A stretch of DNA of 64,000 nt from Parvibaculum lavamentivorans DS-1 (GCF_000017565.1 NC_009719.1:2773001-2837000), one strand, 5' to 3'. Shown: positions 30,021 through 38,937, counted from the first letter of the stretch. Notes: generated from the letters alone by a model not told the origin. Program-made: numbers and translations.

Positions 30021-30842
30021 TCAGGCGTAGGGCGGGCAGTCGAGGCCCGCCGGCGATTTCGTGAAAATTTCCGCGCCGTCCGCCGTGATGCCGATCGAAT
30101 GTTCGAACTGCGCGGAGAGCGAGCGGTCGCGCGTGACCGCCGTCCAGCCGTCGGACAGGATCTTCACGCCCGGCTTGCCGAGATTGATCATCGGCTCGAT
30201 GGTGAAGAACATGCCCTGCTTCAGCACCGCGCCCTGGCCCTTGCGGCCGTAGTGGAGGATGTTCGGCGCATCGTGGAAGACGCGGCCGAGGCCATGGCCG
30301 CAGAATTCGCGCACCACCGAGCAGCGCTGGCTTTCGGCGAATTCCTGGATCGCCCAGCCGATGTCGCCGAGCGTCGCGCCGGGCTTTGCCGCTGCGATGC
30401 CGCGCATCATGGATTCATATGTTACATCGACAAGCCGCTGCGCCTTGCGCGGCGCTTCGCCGGCGAAATACATGCGGTTGGTGTCGCCGTGCCAGCCATC
30501 GAGGATGTAGGTCACGTCGATATTGACCGCGTCGCCGTCGCGCAGCACGCGGTCGCCGGGAATGCCGTGGCAGACGACATGGTTGATCGAGGTGCAGCAG
30601 GATTTGCGGAAGCCGCGATAATTGAGCGGCGCGGGGTAGGCGCCGTGGTCCATCGCATAGTCGAAGACGAGCTTGTCGAGCGCGTCCGTCGTCACGCCGG
30701 GCCGCACTTCGGCGACCAGCATGTCGAGCGCGCTCGCGGCAAGCCGGCCGACGCGGCGCATGCCTTCAAAGGCTTCGGCGTCGTGGAGCTTGATCCGGCC
30801 GATATTGATGTCCGGGGCTTCGGCTGCGTCGGTAAAACTCAT
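30021..30842 (-). CDS. map: Methionine aminopeptidase, type I
   Basis: This 273-aa enzyme removes N-terminal methionine from nascent proteins. The metal ligands are visible in order: DGDAVNIDVTYILDGWHGDTNR (two Asp), HGLGRVFHDAP (His), and FTIEPMINLG and the final EHSIGITADG (two Glu). CTSINHVVCHGIP is the substrate-pocket His region. The ATG at 30842 was preferred to an in-frame TTG at 30854. Confidence 0.97.
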   Translation of the reverse strand: MSFTDAAEAPDINIGRIKLHDAEAFEGMRRVGRLAASALDMLVAEVRPGVTTDALDKLVFDYAMDHGAYPAPLNYRGFRKSCCTSINHVVCHGIPGDRVLRDGDAVNIDVTYILDGWHGDTNRMYFAGEAPRKAQRLVDVTYESMMRGIAAAKPGATLGDIGWAIQEFAESQRCSVVREFCGHGLGRVFHDAPNILHYGRKGQGAVLKQGMFFTIEPMINLGKPGVKILSDGWTAVTRDRSLSAQFEHSIGITADGAEIFTKSPAGLDCPPYA

Positions 30843-31022
30843 CTCGTCTCGCAAATAGAAAGAACCGTGTTTTCCGACCCTAACATAGTATCGGCCGCGC
30901 GCCGGGCCTAGCCCCCGATTTTCCGCCTTTTTTCGGGGCTTCCCTGCGCATTTGAAAGGGCGATGCGCGGGGCGCTATCCTGTATAAATAGCGGCCGGCC
31001 CGCCGAGCAGAGGATGCGACCC

Positions 31023-31790
31023 ATGTCTGATACGAAACTCGTCACCGCCTGTGTGCTGCTGATCGGCGACGAGATCCTGTCCGGCCGGACCAGGGATTCG
31101 AACCTTGGCTATATCGCGACGCATCTGAACAGGATCGGCGTGCAGGTGCGCGAGGCGCGCGTCATTCCCGATATAGAGGAGACGATTGTCGCGACGCTGA
31201 ACGAAGTCCGCGCCCGCTACGACTATGTCTTCACGACCGGCGGCATCGGTCCGACGCATGACGACATCACGGCGGATGCGGTCGCCAAGGCGTTCGGCGT
31301 CGGCATCGACTATCATCCCGAAGCCGTGAAGCTGCTCGGCGATCATTACGCGGCGACCGGCGGCGAGTTCACCAAGGCGCGGATGCGGATGGCGCGGCTG
31401 CCGGAAGGCGCCACCATGATCGAGAACCCCTTGAGCAAGGCGCCCGGTTTCCAGATCGGCAATGTCTTCGTGATGGCCGGCGTGCCCATGGTCATGCAGG
31501 TCATGCTGGACAGTCTGACCGGCCGCCTCAAGGGCGGCGCAGCCATGCAAAGCCGCACCGTCACCGCCCAGATCGGCGAAGGCACCATCGCGGAAAAACT
31601 AGGCGACCTGCAAGCCCGCCACCCGGATGTCGGCATTGGCAGCTATCCCTACTACAAGGGCAAGGTTTTCGGCACCAGCATCGTCATGCGCGCCGTCGAT
31701 TCGACGGAGCTCGATATCGTCGCCGGTGAGGTGGCGGAAATGATGCGTGGCTTCGGTGTGGAGCCCGCTATTGGCGATCCTACCTCGTAA
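31023..31790 (+). CDS. CinA-type molybdopterin-binding (MoaB/Mog domain) protein
   Basis: This 255-aa protein has an N-terminal MoCF-biosynthesis fold: LIGDEILSGRTRDSNLGYIATHL and TTGGIGPTHDDITADAVAKAF are the pterin-binding motifs. It lacks the C-terminal PncC amidase domain of full CinA. Such stand-alone proteins are widespread, and their role (nicotinamide nucleotide recycling, ADP-ribose hydrolysis or cofactor binding) is not settled. The ATG at 31023 was chosen over an in-frame start 20 codons upstream. Confidence 0.85.
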   Translation: MSDTKLVTACVLLIGDEILSGRTRDSNLGYIATHLNRIGVQVREARVIPDIEETIVATLNEVRARYDYVFTTGGIGPTHDDITADAVAKAFGVGIDYHPEAVKLLGDHYAATGGEFTKARMRMARLPEGATMIENPLSKAPGFQIGNVFVMAGVPMVMQVMLDSLTGRLKGGAAMQSRTVTAQIGEGTIAEKLGDLQARHPDVGIGSYPYYKGKVFGTSIVMRAVDSTELDIVAGEVAEMMRGFGVEPAIGDPTS

Positions 31791-32043
31791 ATGGCGGAAA
31801 AGCTGGGTTTTCTGTCGCATATCTGCAACAGCGGCAGCAACATTACGAAAGTTTCAGCATCCCGGCCGGTTCAGGCGCGATACAATTTCCAGCGAACCGA
31901 CTAGAGTTCTGGGCTTGAAGGGTCTGTCGGTCGCGATCTGCGGCTTGTTTCGCACGAGAGGCTGGCAGAGGGGAAACAGGCTTCGACCTAAAAAAATAGC
32001 CTGGGAACGATTTAGGGTCACGGTACCCGGAGGGAGATACGAC

Positions 32044-32295
32044 ATGAAGAAGACCATCGGAATTTTGGGCCTGGTTGCCGGCGCTGCGATGATGCTTTCG
32101 AGCGCTGCCTCGGCCCTTGACTCGAGCTTCGACGCGCAGTCGAAGTCGGGCACTCACAAGTTCTATGTCTGGTGCACCGGCGGTGCGGACAGCGAACAAA
32201 CCGCGCAGGGCTCCAACGCCGCAGAAGCTCAGGCTTCGCTCGCCGCGAGCGCCGGCGCGAATTGCTGGCCGGTATGGCAGGGCCTTGAGGGCTAA
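32044..32295 (+). CDS. Small exported protein of unknown function
   Basis: This 83-aa protein starts with a clear signal peptide (MKKTIGILGLVAGAAMMLSS, cleavage near ASA-LD). The mature part is about 60 residues, with two cysteines (in WCTGG and NCWPVW) that could form a disulfide. A GGAGGG ribosome-binding site precedes the ATG and a strong terminator follows, so it is a real gene, probably its own transcript. I do not recognise the family. Confidence 0.75.
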   Translation: MKKTIGILGLVAGAAMMLSSAASALDSSFDAQSKSGTHKFYVWCTGGADSEQTAQGSNAAEAQASLAASAGANCWPVWQGLEG

Positions 32296-32321
32296 GCTCT
32301 CGTCGCTTCGACGGAATGACA

Positions 32322-32350
32322 AACGGCGGTCCTTCGGGACCGCCGTTTTT
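32322..32350 (+). terminator. Terminator after the small exported protein
   Basis: AACGGCGGTCC, a TTCG tetraloop, GGACCGCCGTT and a T run form a perfect 11-bp stem 26 bases after the stop codon. Confidence 0.93.
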
Positions 32351-32409
32351 CTTTGCTTTTGCGCAGAAGCCCGCGAGCGGGCATACCTAGTGTCGCGCAC
32401 ACAGCGGCA

Positions 32410-32496
32410 GGCCCCTTGGCGAAACTGGTATACGCAGCAGACTTAAAATCTGCTTCTCGTAAGGGAGTGCGGGTTCGAGTCCCGCAGGGGCCACCA
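32410..32496 (+). tRNA. tRNA-Leu (anticodon UAA)
   Basis: The 7-bp acceptor stem GGCCCCT pairs with AGGGGCC. The anticodon arm GCAGA-CTTAAAA-TCTGC gives anticodon TAA, which reads UUA/UUG. A long variable arm, as in class II tRNAs, and the T arm GCGGGTTCGAGTCCCGC follow. The CCA end is encoded. Confidence 0.96.
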
Positions 32497-32648
32497 TTTA
32501 CTCCAGTCACACAGCTGGCTCAGCATCGTGCGGGATACCGAGTCTGCGACCAAGCAAATTTCAGGTTCGCGTAGAAAACCGTTTCTATGGAACCTTTTAT
32601 CAAGCCTGAAGTTATTCCCCTGAAATCTCCATAAGAATCGAGGGGCGG

Positions 32649-33416
32649 ATGACCGATTGGCACCGACTGAGCGTTGCTGCACTCGTCGCAATCAGTGTTA
32701 CTCAACCGGGGAACGCGCTGGCGCAAGATGAAGGGGAGCTTGCGCTGGAGGATGAAAGCAGCGGCTACGGATCGATCAGCGGCAATCTCCGTCTCGCGAC
32801 CAACTACATGTTCCGTGGAATTTCCCAAACGGATGACGGTCCGCAGCTACAAGGCGATGTGACGTGGACTCATGACAGCGGGCTCTATGTGGGTATGTGG
32901 GCCTCGAATACCGACGCTGGCGGGCCCGGCAATTCGGTGGAAATCGACCCGTTCATCGGCTTTTCGAACCCGATCGGCGACAGCGGTTTTACCTACGATC
33001 TGGGCTTCTGGTACTACGCCTATCCAGGCTCCGATTTCGATTACGACTACTGGGAAGTCTACGGAATCCTGACCTACGACTTCGAGACGACGAGCGTCGC
33101 GGGCGCCGTCTGGTATGCCGACAATTATTTCGGCGAGGACTTTTTCAATGACGTTTCGGCTACCGCCGTCGACGTGACGGTCACACAGGCGTTGCCGTGG
33201 GACCTGTCTGTGTCCGGCACGCTTGGCCGCCAGACTTTCGATGAGACGGGCGGGATCGGCGATCAGGATTACACCTATTACGACTTCGGCGTGTCCAAGG
33301 ACTGGAACGACATCACGCTCGATTTGCGTTGGCACGATGCTGTCGGCGTCACATCGGCGCTGGCAAGCAGCGACAATGTCGGTGCCGTGGTGGGCAGCGT
33401 CTCATTTGCTTTTTAG
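32649..33416 (+). CDS. TorF family putative outer-membrane porin
   Basis: This 255-aa protein has a signal peptide (cleavage near ALA-QD) and alternating aromatic/hydrophobic beta-strands, ending in a C-terminal phenylalanine (GSVSFAF), the outer-membrane barrel signature. The block GNLRLATNYMFRGISQTDDGPQLQGDVTW is characteristic of the TorF/gcw_chp family of putative porins. Its position just before a choline/betaine carrier suggests, without proof, that it may serve uptake of the same solutes. Confidence 0.82.
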   Translation: MTDWHRLSVAALVAISVTQPGNALAQDEGELALEDESSGYGSISGNLRLATNYMFRGISQTDDGPQLQGDVTWTHDSGLYVGMWASNTDAGGPGNSVEIDPFIGFSNPIGDSGFTYDLGFWYYAYPGSDFDYDYWEVYGILTYDFETTSVAGAVWYADNYFGEDFFNDVSATAVDVTVTQALPWDLSVSGTLGRQTFDETGGIGDQDYTYYDFGVSKDWNDITLDLRWHDAVGVTSALASSDNVGAVVGSVSFAF

Positions 33417-33468
33417 GGAACACTGAAACCGGCCTGGCGCGGAGCATCGCGGCCGAAGGAGACATGCA

Positions 33469-35526
33469 ATGAGCGATGTTACGGACGGCGCCGGAACGAA
33501 GGACAGAGAAGACCGGATCAATCCGGCCGTCTTCTACACATCCGCCGTCGGCATCGCGCTTTTTGCCATCTGGACGATGTTTTTCATCGATTCCGCGAAT
33601 TTCGTCATCAATTCAGTGCTGGCGTGGATTTCCGATGTGTTCGGCTGGTTCTACTTCGTTGCCGTGGTTCTCTATCTGGTTTTTGTGATCGGCATCGGAC
33701 TATCCCGCTTCGGCAAGGTACGTCTCGGTCCCGACCATGCCAGGCCGGAATTCAACGCGATCACCTGGGCGGCAATGCTTTTCGCGGCGGGTATCGGTAT
33801 TGATCTCCTCTTCTTCTGCGTCTCCGAACCTGTCACGCAGTTCCTTGCGCCTCCCGAGGGCGAGGGCAGCACGGTCGAGGCGGCGCGGCACGCGATGCAG
33901 CTCACCTTTCTCCATTGGGGCTTGTCCGGGTGGGGCGTTTACACGCTGGTCGGGATGTCGCTTGCCTATTTCAGCTATCGGCACGGCCTGCCGCTGACCA
34001 TTCGTTCAGCGCTCTTTCCCATTTTCGGCCAGCGCATCTATGGCGTGATCGGCCATACGGTCGATATCGCCGCCGTTATCGGGACCGTGTTCGGCATCGC
34101 GACGAGCCTCGGCATCGGCATCATCCAGCTCAACTACGGGCTGGAGCATATGTTCGGTATTCCGCAGAGCACCCTTACCCAAGGCGCCCTGGTGATCCTG
34201 ATCATCGTTTTCGCCGCGCTTTCGGCCGCGACGGGTGTGGAGCGGGGTATTCGCCGCCTTTCGGAATTCAACATGGCGCTGGCGCTGCTCCTGTTGCTTT
34301 TCGTGCTGTTCGTGGGCGAGACGACCTTCCTGCTCAATGCGCTGGTGATGAATATCGGGGATTATCTTTCCGACTTCGTCAGCCTTTCCTTCAACACCTA
34401 TGCGTTTGACCCGCCTGTCGACTGGCTGAATGCGTGGACGGTCTTTTTCTGGGCGTGGTGGATTGCATGGGGACCCTTTGTCGGGCTCTTTCTTGCCCGC
34501 ATTTCGCGCGGCCGCACCATTCGCCAATTTGTGGCCGGCACGCTGATCCTGCCGCTCGTCTTCATGATGGGGTGGATGTCGATCATGGGGAACAGCGCCA
34601 TCGAACTTGTGATGTCCGGTGCGACAGAGTTCGGTGATGAGGCGATGGCCAATCCAGGTTCCGCGATCTACCTGTTCATGCAGAGCCTGCCATTAGCCAC
34701 GGTTACGACCATCGTCGTTACGCTTCTCGGCATCGTCTTTTTCATCACTTCGGGTGACTCAGGCTCGCTGGTGCTTTCGAACTTCACGTCGACCCTCAAG
34801 GACGTCAATTCCGATGCGCCGGTCTGGATGCGGGTTCTGTGGGCGACCATTATCGGCGTGCTGACGCTGGCGCTGCTCCTTGCAGGGGGGCTTGAGGCGC
34901 TGCAGAGCACGGTCGTCATCATGGGGCTGCCATTCTCCATCGTGCTGTTCTTGATGATGCTGGGCCTCTTCAGGGCGCTCAGGGTCGAGGGCATGAAGGA
35001 AGACAGCCATCGCGCCAGTCTTTCCGGCTACCTCTCCGGCAGGATCGGCGCGCCTGCGTCCAACTGGCGGCAGCGGATTGCGCGGGCGACGAGCTTCCCG
35101 ACGTTGGCGCAGGTACGGCGCTTCATGCGGGACGCCGTGAGGCCGGCGATGGAAGAGATCCGGGAAACGCTTGAAAAGCGGGGATTTCCGGCCCGGATCG
35201 TCGAGGGCGAGGGGGACGATGGCTGCCTGTCGCTCAATGTCGCAATGGCCGACGACCAGGACTTCACCTACGAGGTCTGGCCGGTATGCGGCACGATGCC
35301 TGCCTTCGCGGTACGGCCGCAACAGACGGCTTCGGAGTATTACCGCGCCGAGGTGCATCTCTTCGAGGGCAGCCAGGGCTACGACCTGATGGGCTACACG
35401 AAGGAGCAAGTGATCGAGGACATCCTCGATCAGTTCGAGCGGCACATGCATTTCCTTCATACGCAGCGCGAGGCGCCGGGCGGGGCAACCCGGATGCCGG
35501 ACGACAGCACCAAGGGGCCGGACTGA
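33469..35526 (+). CDS. betT: BCCT family choline/betaine transporter (BetT-like)
   Basis: This 685-aa carrier has about twelve hydrophobic segments between residues 18 and 510 and a long cytoplasmic tail of about 170 residues, as in E. coli BetT. The BCCT signature is visible in FFWAWWIAWGPFVGLFLARISRGRTIRQF, and SFNTYAFDPPVDWLNAWTVFFWAW precedes it. GAAGGAG lies upstream of the ATG. The adjacent choline dehydrogenase points to choline as substrate and to glycine-betaine osmoprotection. Confidence 0.88.
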   Translation: MSDVTDGAGTKDREDRINPAVFYTSAVGIALFAIWTMFFIDSANFVINSVLAWISDVFGWFYFVAVVLYLVFVIGIGLSRFGKVRLGPDHARPEFNAITWAAMLFAAGIGIDLLFFCVSEPVTQFLAPPEGEGSTVEAARHAMQLTFLHWGLSGWGVYTLVGMSLAYFSYRHGLPLTIRSALFPIFGQRIYGVIGHTVDIAAVIGTVFGIATSLGIGIIQLNYGLEHMFGIPQSTLTQGALVILIIVFAALSAATGVERGIRRLSEFNMALALLLLLFVLFVGETTFLLNALVMNIGDYLSDFVSLSFNTYAFDPPVDWLNAWTVFFWAWWIAWGPFVGLFLARISRGRTIRQFVAGTLILPLVFMMGWMSIMGNSAIELVMSGATEFGDEAMANPGSAIYLFMQSLPLATVTTIVVTLLGIVFFITSGDSGSLVLSNFTSTLKDVNSDAPVWMRVLWATIIGVLTLALLLAGGLEALQSTVVIMGLPFSIVLFLMMLGLFRALRVEGMKEDSHRASLSGYLSGRIGAPASNWRQRIARATSFPTLAQVRRFMRDAVRPAMEEIRETLEKRGFPARIVEGEGDDGCLSLNVAMADDQDFTYEVWPVCGTMPAFAVRPQQTASEYYRAEVHLFEGSQGYDLMGYTKEQVIEDILDQFERHMHFLHTQREAPGGATRMPDDSTKGPD

Positions 35527-35568
35527 AGGCAGCACACCTTCATGGAGAGCAAGCAAGGAGAGTGAACG

Positions 35569-37257
35569 ATGAGGGACCAATCCTTCGAACGCGAGGCCGA
35601 TTATGTGATTGTCGGCGCCGGATCAGCGGGTTGCGTCCTGGCGGACCGTCTCACCGCGGAGGGCAGGCACAAGGTGCTGGTGCTTGAGACGGGCGGAAGG
35701 GACAACTCCGTCTATATCAAGATGCCGACTGCATTTTCCATCCCGCTTGGCATGAAGAAATACGACTGGGGCATGCATGCCGAACCGGAGCCGGGGCTCA
35801 ATGGGCGGCGGCTGCACCAGGCGCGGGGCAAGGTGATCGGCGGATCGTCGTCGATCAACGGGCTTGCCTATGTGCGCGGCTGCGCGGGCGACTTCGAGGA
35901 ATGGGCGGAGCTGGGCGCGGCGGGATGGGACTATGCGAGCGTGCTGCCCTATTTCCGGCGTTCCGAGGACTGCCTCTATGGCGAGGATGCCTATCGCGGC
36001 ACAGGCGGGCCGGTCGGCATCACCAATGGCAACAACATGAAAAACCCCCTTTACCGCGCCTTTATCGAGGCGGGGCGGCAGGCCGGCTATGGCATGACGG
36101 AGGATTATAACGGCTACCGGCAGGAGGGCTTCGGCCGCATGGACATGACCGTGCGGGACGGGATTCGTTGTTCTACGGCAGTGGCTTACCTGAAACCGGC
36201 GATGAAGCGCGACAACCTCGAAGTGGAGATGCACGCGCTGGCGACGCGCATTCTGATGGAGGGCAAGCGCGCGGTCGGCGTCGAATACAGGCGGCGCGGC
36301 AAGCTCCATCGCGTAAAGGCGCGGCGCGAGGTCATCGTCTCGGCGAGCTCCTTCAACTCGCCGAAACTGCTGATGCTGTCCGGCATCGGCCCGGCGGCGC
36401 ATCTGAAGGAACACGGAATTCCGGTCATCCACGATCTTCCGGGGGTTGGGGATAACTTGCAGGACCATCTGGAGGTCTGGGTGCAGCAAACCTGCACGCA
36501 GCCGATCACGCTGAACGGGACGCTGGGGCCCATTTCGAAGCTGCTGATCGGCATGGAATGGTTCTTCCTCAAGCGCGGCCTCGGCATTTCCAACCAGTTC
36601 GAGTCGAACGGCTATATCAGGAGCCGCGCGGGCCTCAAGTATCCGGATTTGCAGTATCATTTCCTTGCCGGCGCCATCGCTTATGACGGCTCCAGCGCGG
36701 CGGAGGGACATGGATTCCAGGTCCATCTGGGCGCCAACAAGCCGAAAAGCCGCGGCCGGGTGAGCCTCAACTCGGCCGACCCCGAAGCACCGCCAAAGCT
36801 CGTTTTCAACTACCTGACGGAAGAGGCGGACAAGCAGGCCTATCGCGACGGATTGCGGCTGACGCGCGAGATTTTCGCGCAAAAGGCCTTCGATCCCTAT
36901 CGGGGGGACGAGATATCCCCGGGGCCGAAAGTGCGGACCGATGCGGAAATCGACCAGTGGGTGGCGGAAACGGCGGAGACCGCCTATCACCCCGCGGGCA
37001 CCTGCCGGATGGGCGCGGACGGCATGGCGGTGGTGGACAGCGAGTGCCGGGTGCATGGCATCGAGGCGCTGAGGGTGGTCGACTCATCCATCATGCCGAC
37101 GCTGCCGAACGGCAACATCAATGCCCCGACGATCATGATCGGCGAGAAGGCGGCGGACCATATTCTCGGAAAGCCGCTCCTGCCGGCTTCGACGGCGGAC
37201 GCTTATCACGCGCCGAATTGGCAGGAAAATCAAAGGGTTGGCAAGCCGGAGCGATAG
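35569..37257 (+). CDS. betA: Choline dehydrogenase-like GMC oxidoreductase
   Basis: This is a 562-aa FAD enzyme of the GMC family. The Rossmann motif is VIVGAGSAGCVLADRLT at the N-terminus. ARGKVIGGSSSINGLAYVRG is the first GMC signature and SSFNSPKLLMLSGIGPAAHL the second. The active-site His is in AYHPAGTCRMG, and the C-terminus has PTLPNGNINAPTIMIGEKAAD. Length and context (43 bases behind the BCCT gene) fit BetA, which oxidises choline to betaine aldehyde. No betB or betI is adjacent, so another GMC substrate is possible. Confidence 0.85.
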   Translation: MRDQSFEREADYVIVGAGSAGCVLADRLTAEGRHKVLVLETGGRDNSVYIKMPTAFSIPLGMKKYDWGMHAEPEPGLNGRRLHQARGKVIGGSSSINGLAYVRGCAGDFEEWAELGAAGWDYASVLPYFRRSEDCLYGEDAYRGTGGPVGITNGNNMKNPLYRAFIEAGRQAGYGMTEDYNGYRQEGFGRMDMTVRDGIRCSTAVAYLKPAMKRDNLEVEMHALATRILMEGKRAVGVEYRRRGKLHRVKARREVIVSASSFNSPKLLMLSGIGPAAHLKEHGIPVIHDLPGVGDNLQDHLEVWVQQTCTQPITLNGTLGPISKLLIGMEWFFLKRGLGISNQFESNGYIRSRAGLKYPDLQYHFLAGAIAYDGSSAAEGHGFQVHLGANKPKSRGRVSLNSADPEAPPKLVFNYLTEEADKQAYRDGLRLTREIFAQKAFDPYRGDEISPGPKVRTDAEIDQWVAETAETAYHPAGTCRMGADGMAVVDSECRVHGIEALRVVDSSIMPTLPNGNINAPTIMIGEKAADHILGKPLLPASTADAYHAPNWQENQRVGKPER

Positions 37258-37258
37258 G

Positions 37259-37522
37259 CTAGCGGTGGCCTTTGGTGGCGTAGGTGGGCTCGTGGTAGCG
37301 GGCCTCGGGCGGCAGGCTGGCATCGGCACTGAGGGCCGGATCGAATCTGTAGAGCGTCGAGCAATAGCCGCAGACGATCTCGTTCTCGCGGCCCATGTCG
37401 AGAAAGACATGCGGATGGTCGAAGGGCGGCAAGGCGCCGATGCACTCGAACTCCTTGACGCCAGTACGGATTTCCCGGACGCCGGCCTGGTTGCTGAATT
37501 TCGGGGTGGCTCCGCCGCTCAT
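37259..37522 (-). CDS. Zinc-finger (zf-CHCC) domain protein
   Basis: This 87-aa protein contains a CHCC zinc site (Cys in FECIGALPP, His in DHPHVFLD, then CGYC). It resembles the NDUFS6/NuoS-like accessory family of respiratory complex I that alphaproteobacteria share with mitochondria. The ATG at 37522 (MSGGATPKFSN) fits the domain; the open frame extends 33 codons upstream. It converges with betA. Function by family only. Confidence 0.8.
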   Translation of the reverse strand: MSGGATPKFSNQAGVREIRTGVKEFECIGALPPFDHPHVFLDMGRENEIVCGYCSTLYRFDPALSADASLPPEARYHEPTYATKGHR

Positions 37523-37614
37523 CTTCCGCTGCTCCGTTTCCGCGTGAAATCGAGGCCAAACTAGAGCCGCCGGGGGGCATCCGCAAGGGCGATCCGGGGG
37601 CTCTTTCGGGCCGA

Positions 37615-37643
37615 TTGTCATCGAACTGTAACGAGACTGTCAC
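37615..37643 (+). promoter_or_regulatory. Triple PhoB-box-like direct repeat (plus strand)
   Basis: TTGTCAT, CTGTAAC and CTGTCAC occur at exact 11-base steps (37615, 37626, 37637) with 4-base spacers CGAA and GAGA. The site resembles the array at 29179-29207 read on the other strand, sharing the CGAACTGT block. Transcription would run right into a 600-base gap without an obvious gene. Confidence 0.55.
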
Positions 37644-37700
37644 AAAGCGTTTTCCGGGGTCTCCGGCGGGGTGCGGGAGGCCGGAAAAGGGCCCGAGATT

Positions 37701-37859
37701 TCCCCACTTGAACACCGGATCGCCCGGCGCGGCGGGGCGGGGACAAGCCCGCGCGCGGGCGGCGGAAAAGCGGTATATGTTCCGTAGGCGGATGACTGTC
37801 GCGCCCCGGCGAGGGCGGCGGGAGGCAGGCGGGCGGCTTTCGGGATATCCCCACTTGAA
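37701..37859 (+). repeat. Direct repeat of a 12-mer in the 37.6-38.2 kb gap
   Basis: TCCCCACTTGAA occurs at 37701-37712 and 37848-37859, 147 bases apart, each preceded by a similar purine/AT stretch (GAGATT and GGATA). No coding potential is evident between them; the region is G-rich and may be RNA or spacer. Confidence 0.5.
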
Positions 37860-37978
37860 ACGGGGAATTGCCGGGTGGGGGGAGGGTGGCACGTCCACGG
37901 GTCCGCGCTCGCTCGCGGGCCGAGGAGAGGCGCAAAGAGAGAGGAGGGGATGAAGCGCGGCGGACGCAGGCGCATGCT

Positions 37979-38057
37979 TTATCCCCGGGGAGGCGAGGAG
38001 CGAAGGGGGACCGCTGCGAATGGAAAATGCGTGGCGATGGGGTCACAGCGGGGATAA
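37979..38057. repeat. Inverted 9-mer pair before the orphan gene
   Basis: TTATCCCCG (37979-37987) and CGGGGATAA (38049-38057) are perfectly complementary with 61 bases between. The same pair occurs at 29045-29160. The remainder of 37644-38253 shows no credible gene. Confidence 0.5.
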
Positions 38058-38253
38058 GGGGAGGGAAATCAGATGCCAGCGAAGGCGGCTTCGCGACTTC
38101 GATTTTCTCGGCGGCTCCAACGCGAGTGGGACGTCGGCGGTAAGATTTAGAGACAGTAATCGAATGGTGCTTTTAGCTGGGTTAGCGTTGAGAGGTTCGT
38201 GTACATACTAAGAAGAAATTTTAGGGCAGGGAAAACCAAGGGGTTGGCGGGGA

Positions 38254-38937
38254 ATGTTAAAAGAAAAATGGAAGATAGCAGGATTTGTCTCCGCGTCTTT
38301 TCTCGTTTTATTGACGGCAGTGTGGAGTATCGGTCGTTCAAATGAGACAGCAGGCTGGAAAGAGGATAAGGCCAATTGGCATATGTCTGAATCCACGGAT
38401 ACTTTTACCGGGGAGTATTCTTGTTATGTAAGGGATGCTGCAGCTCGAGCGGTATTGGCTCATTATTCAGAAGGCACCCCGAAACCTTACTATTATTACA
38501 TCTTCCCTGCACCAGACAGTTTTTATACAGAAATAAATTATGCTCAAAGTCGTGCACGGCGGGCGTGCTTGCTCGACGAACAGGGATGGAGAGACTGCAA
38601 TTCGAGCCATCTCGTCGATCTCGTGCAAACAAATGTGCTTAGCGTCTATTCCAGCACAGAAGACGCTTCTGAGGTGCGCTCGGAAGAGATGCAATTTCTG
38701 TCAGAGGAGAGGCTCTCCCGCCGCCGCATCTCTTTGACGGCACGTATTACAGATTCGATAGACGCAGGGAATCTGACGACCAGTTTTGCGTACAGATTGG
38801 AAGCGCGATATCACACCGCCAGAGGTGAGCGTCGAGATCAACTTGTTGATGGACATGAGCTTGTCCACGATTTAGTTCGCGGAGCAGAAATGGCGCGCGA
38901 GTGCACCAGACGAGAGCTAGAAAGCAGGAAGAATTGA
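38254..38937 (+). CDS. Orphan membrane-anchored protein in a low-G+C patch
   Basis: This 227-aa protein has one N-terminal hydrophobic segment (about residues 8-26) and a polar remainder, so it is probably anchored with the bulk outside the cytoplasm. Composition is unlike the neighbours: 27 of 60 bases are G or C at 38221-38280 and 26 of 60 at 38461-38520, against 37 of 60 in a sampled core line (47701-47760). I do not recognise the family. The low G+C content and the adjacent restriction-modification gene suggest recent acquisition. Confidence 0.6.
   Translation: MLKEKWKIAGFVSASFLVLLTAVWSIGRSNETAGWKEDKANWHMSESTDTFTGEYSCYVRDAAARAVLAHYSEGTPKPYYYYIFPAPDSFYTEINYAQSRARRACLLDEQGWRDCNSSHLVDLVQTNVLSVYSSTEDASEVRSEEMQFLSEERLSRRRISLTARITDSIDAGNLTTSFAYRLEARYHTARGERRDQLVDGHELVHDLVRGAEMARECTRRELESRKN

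Noticed and set aside
32410-32496. tRNA-Leu as an integration site for an island reaching the restriction-modification gene
   Set aside because: I looked downstream for a repeated copy of the tRNA 3' end and saw none, and no integrase gene is present.
29045-38057. TTATCCCCG repeats as DnaA boxes of an origin
   Set aside because: They differ from the DnaA consensus (TTATCCACA), there is no cluster, A+T-rich unwinding region or dnaA/hemE context.
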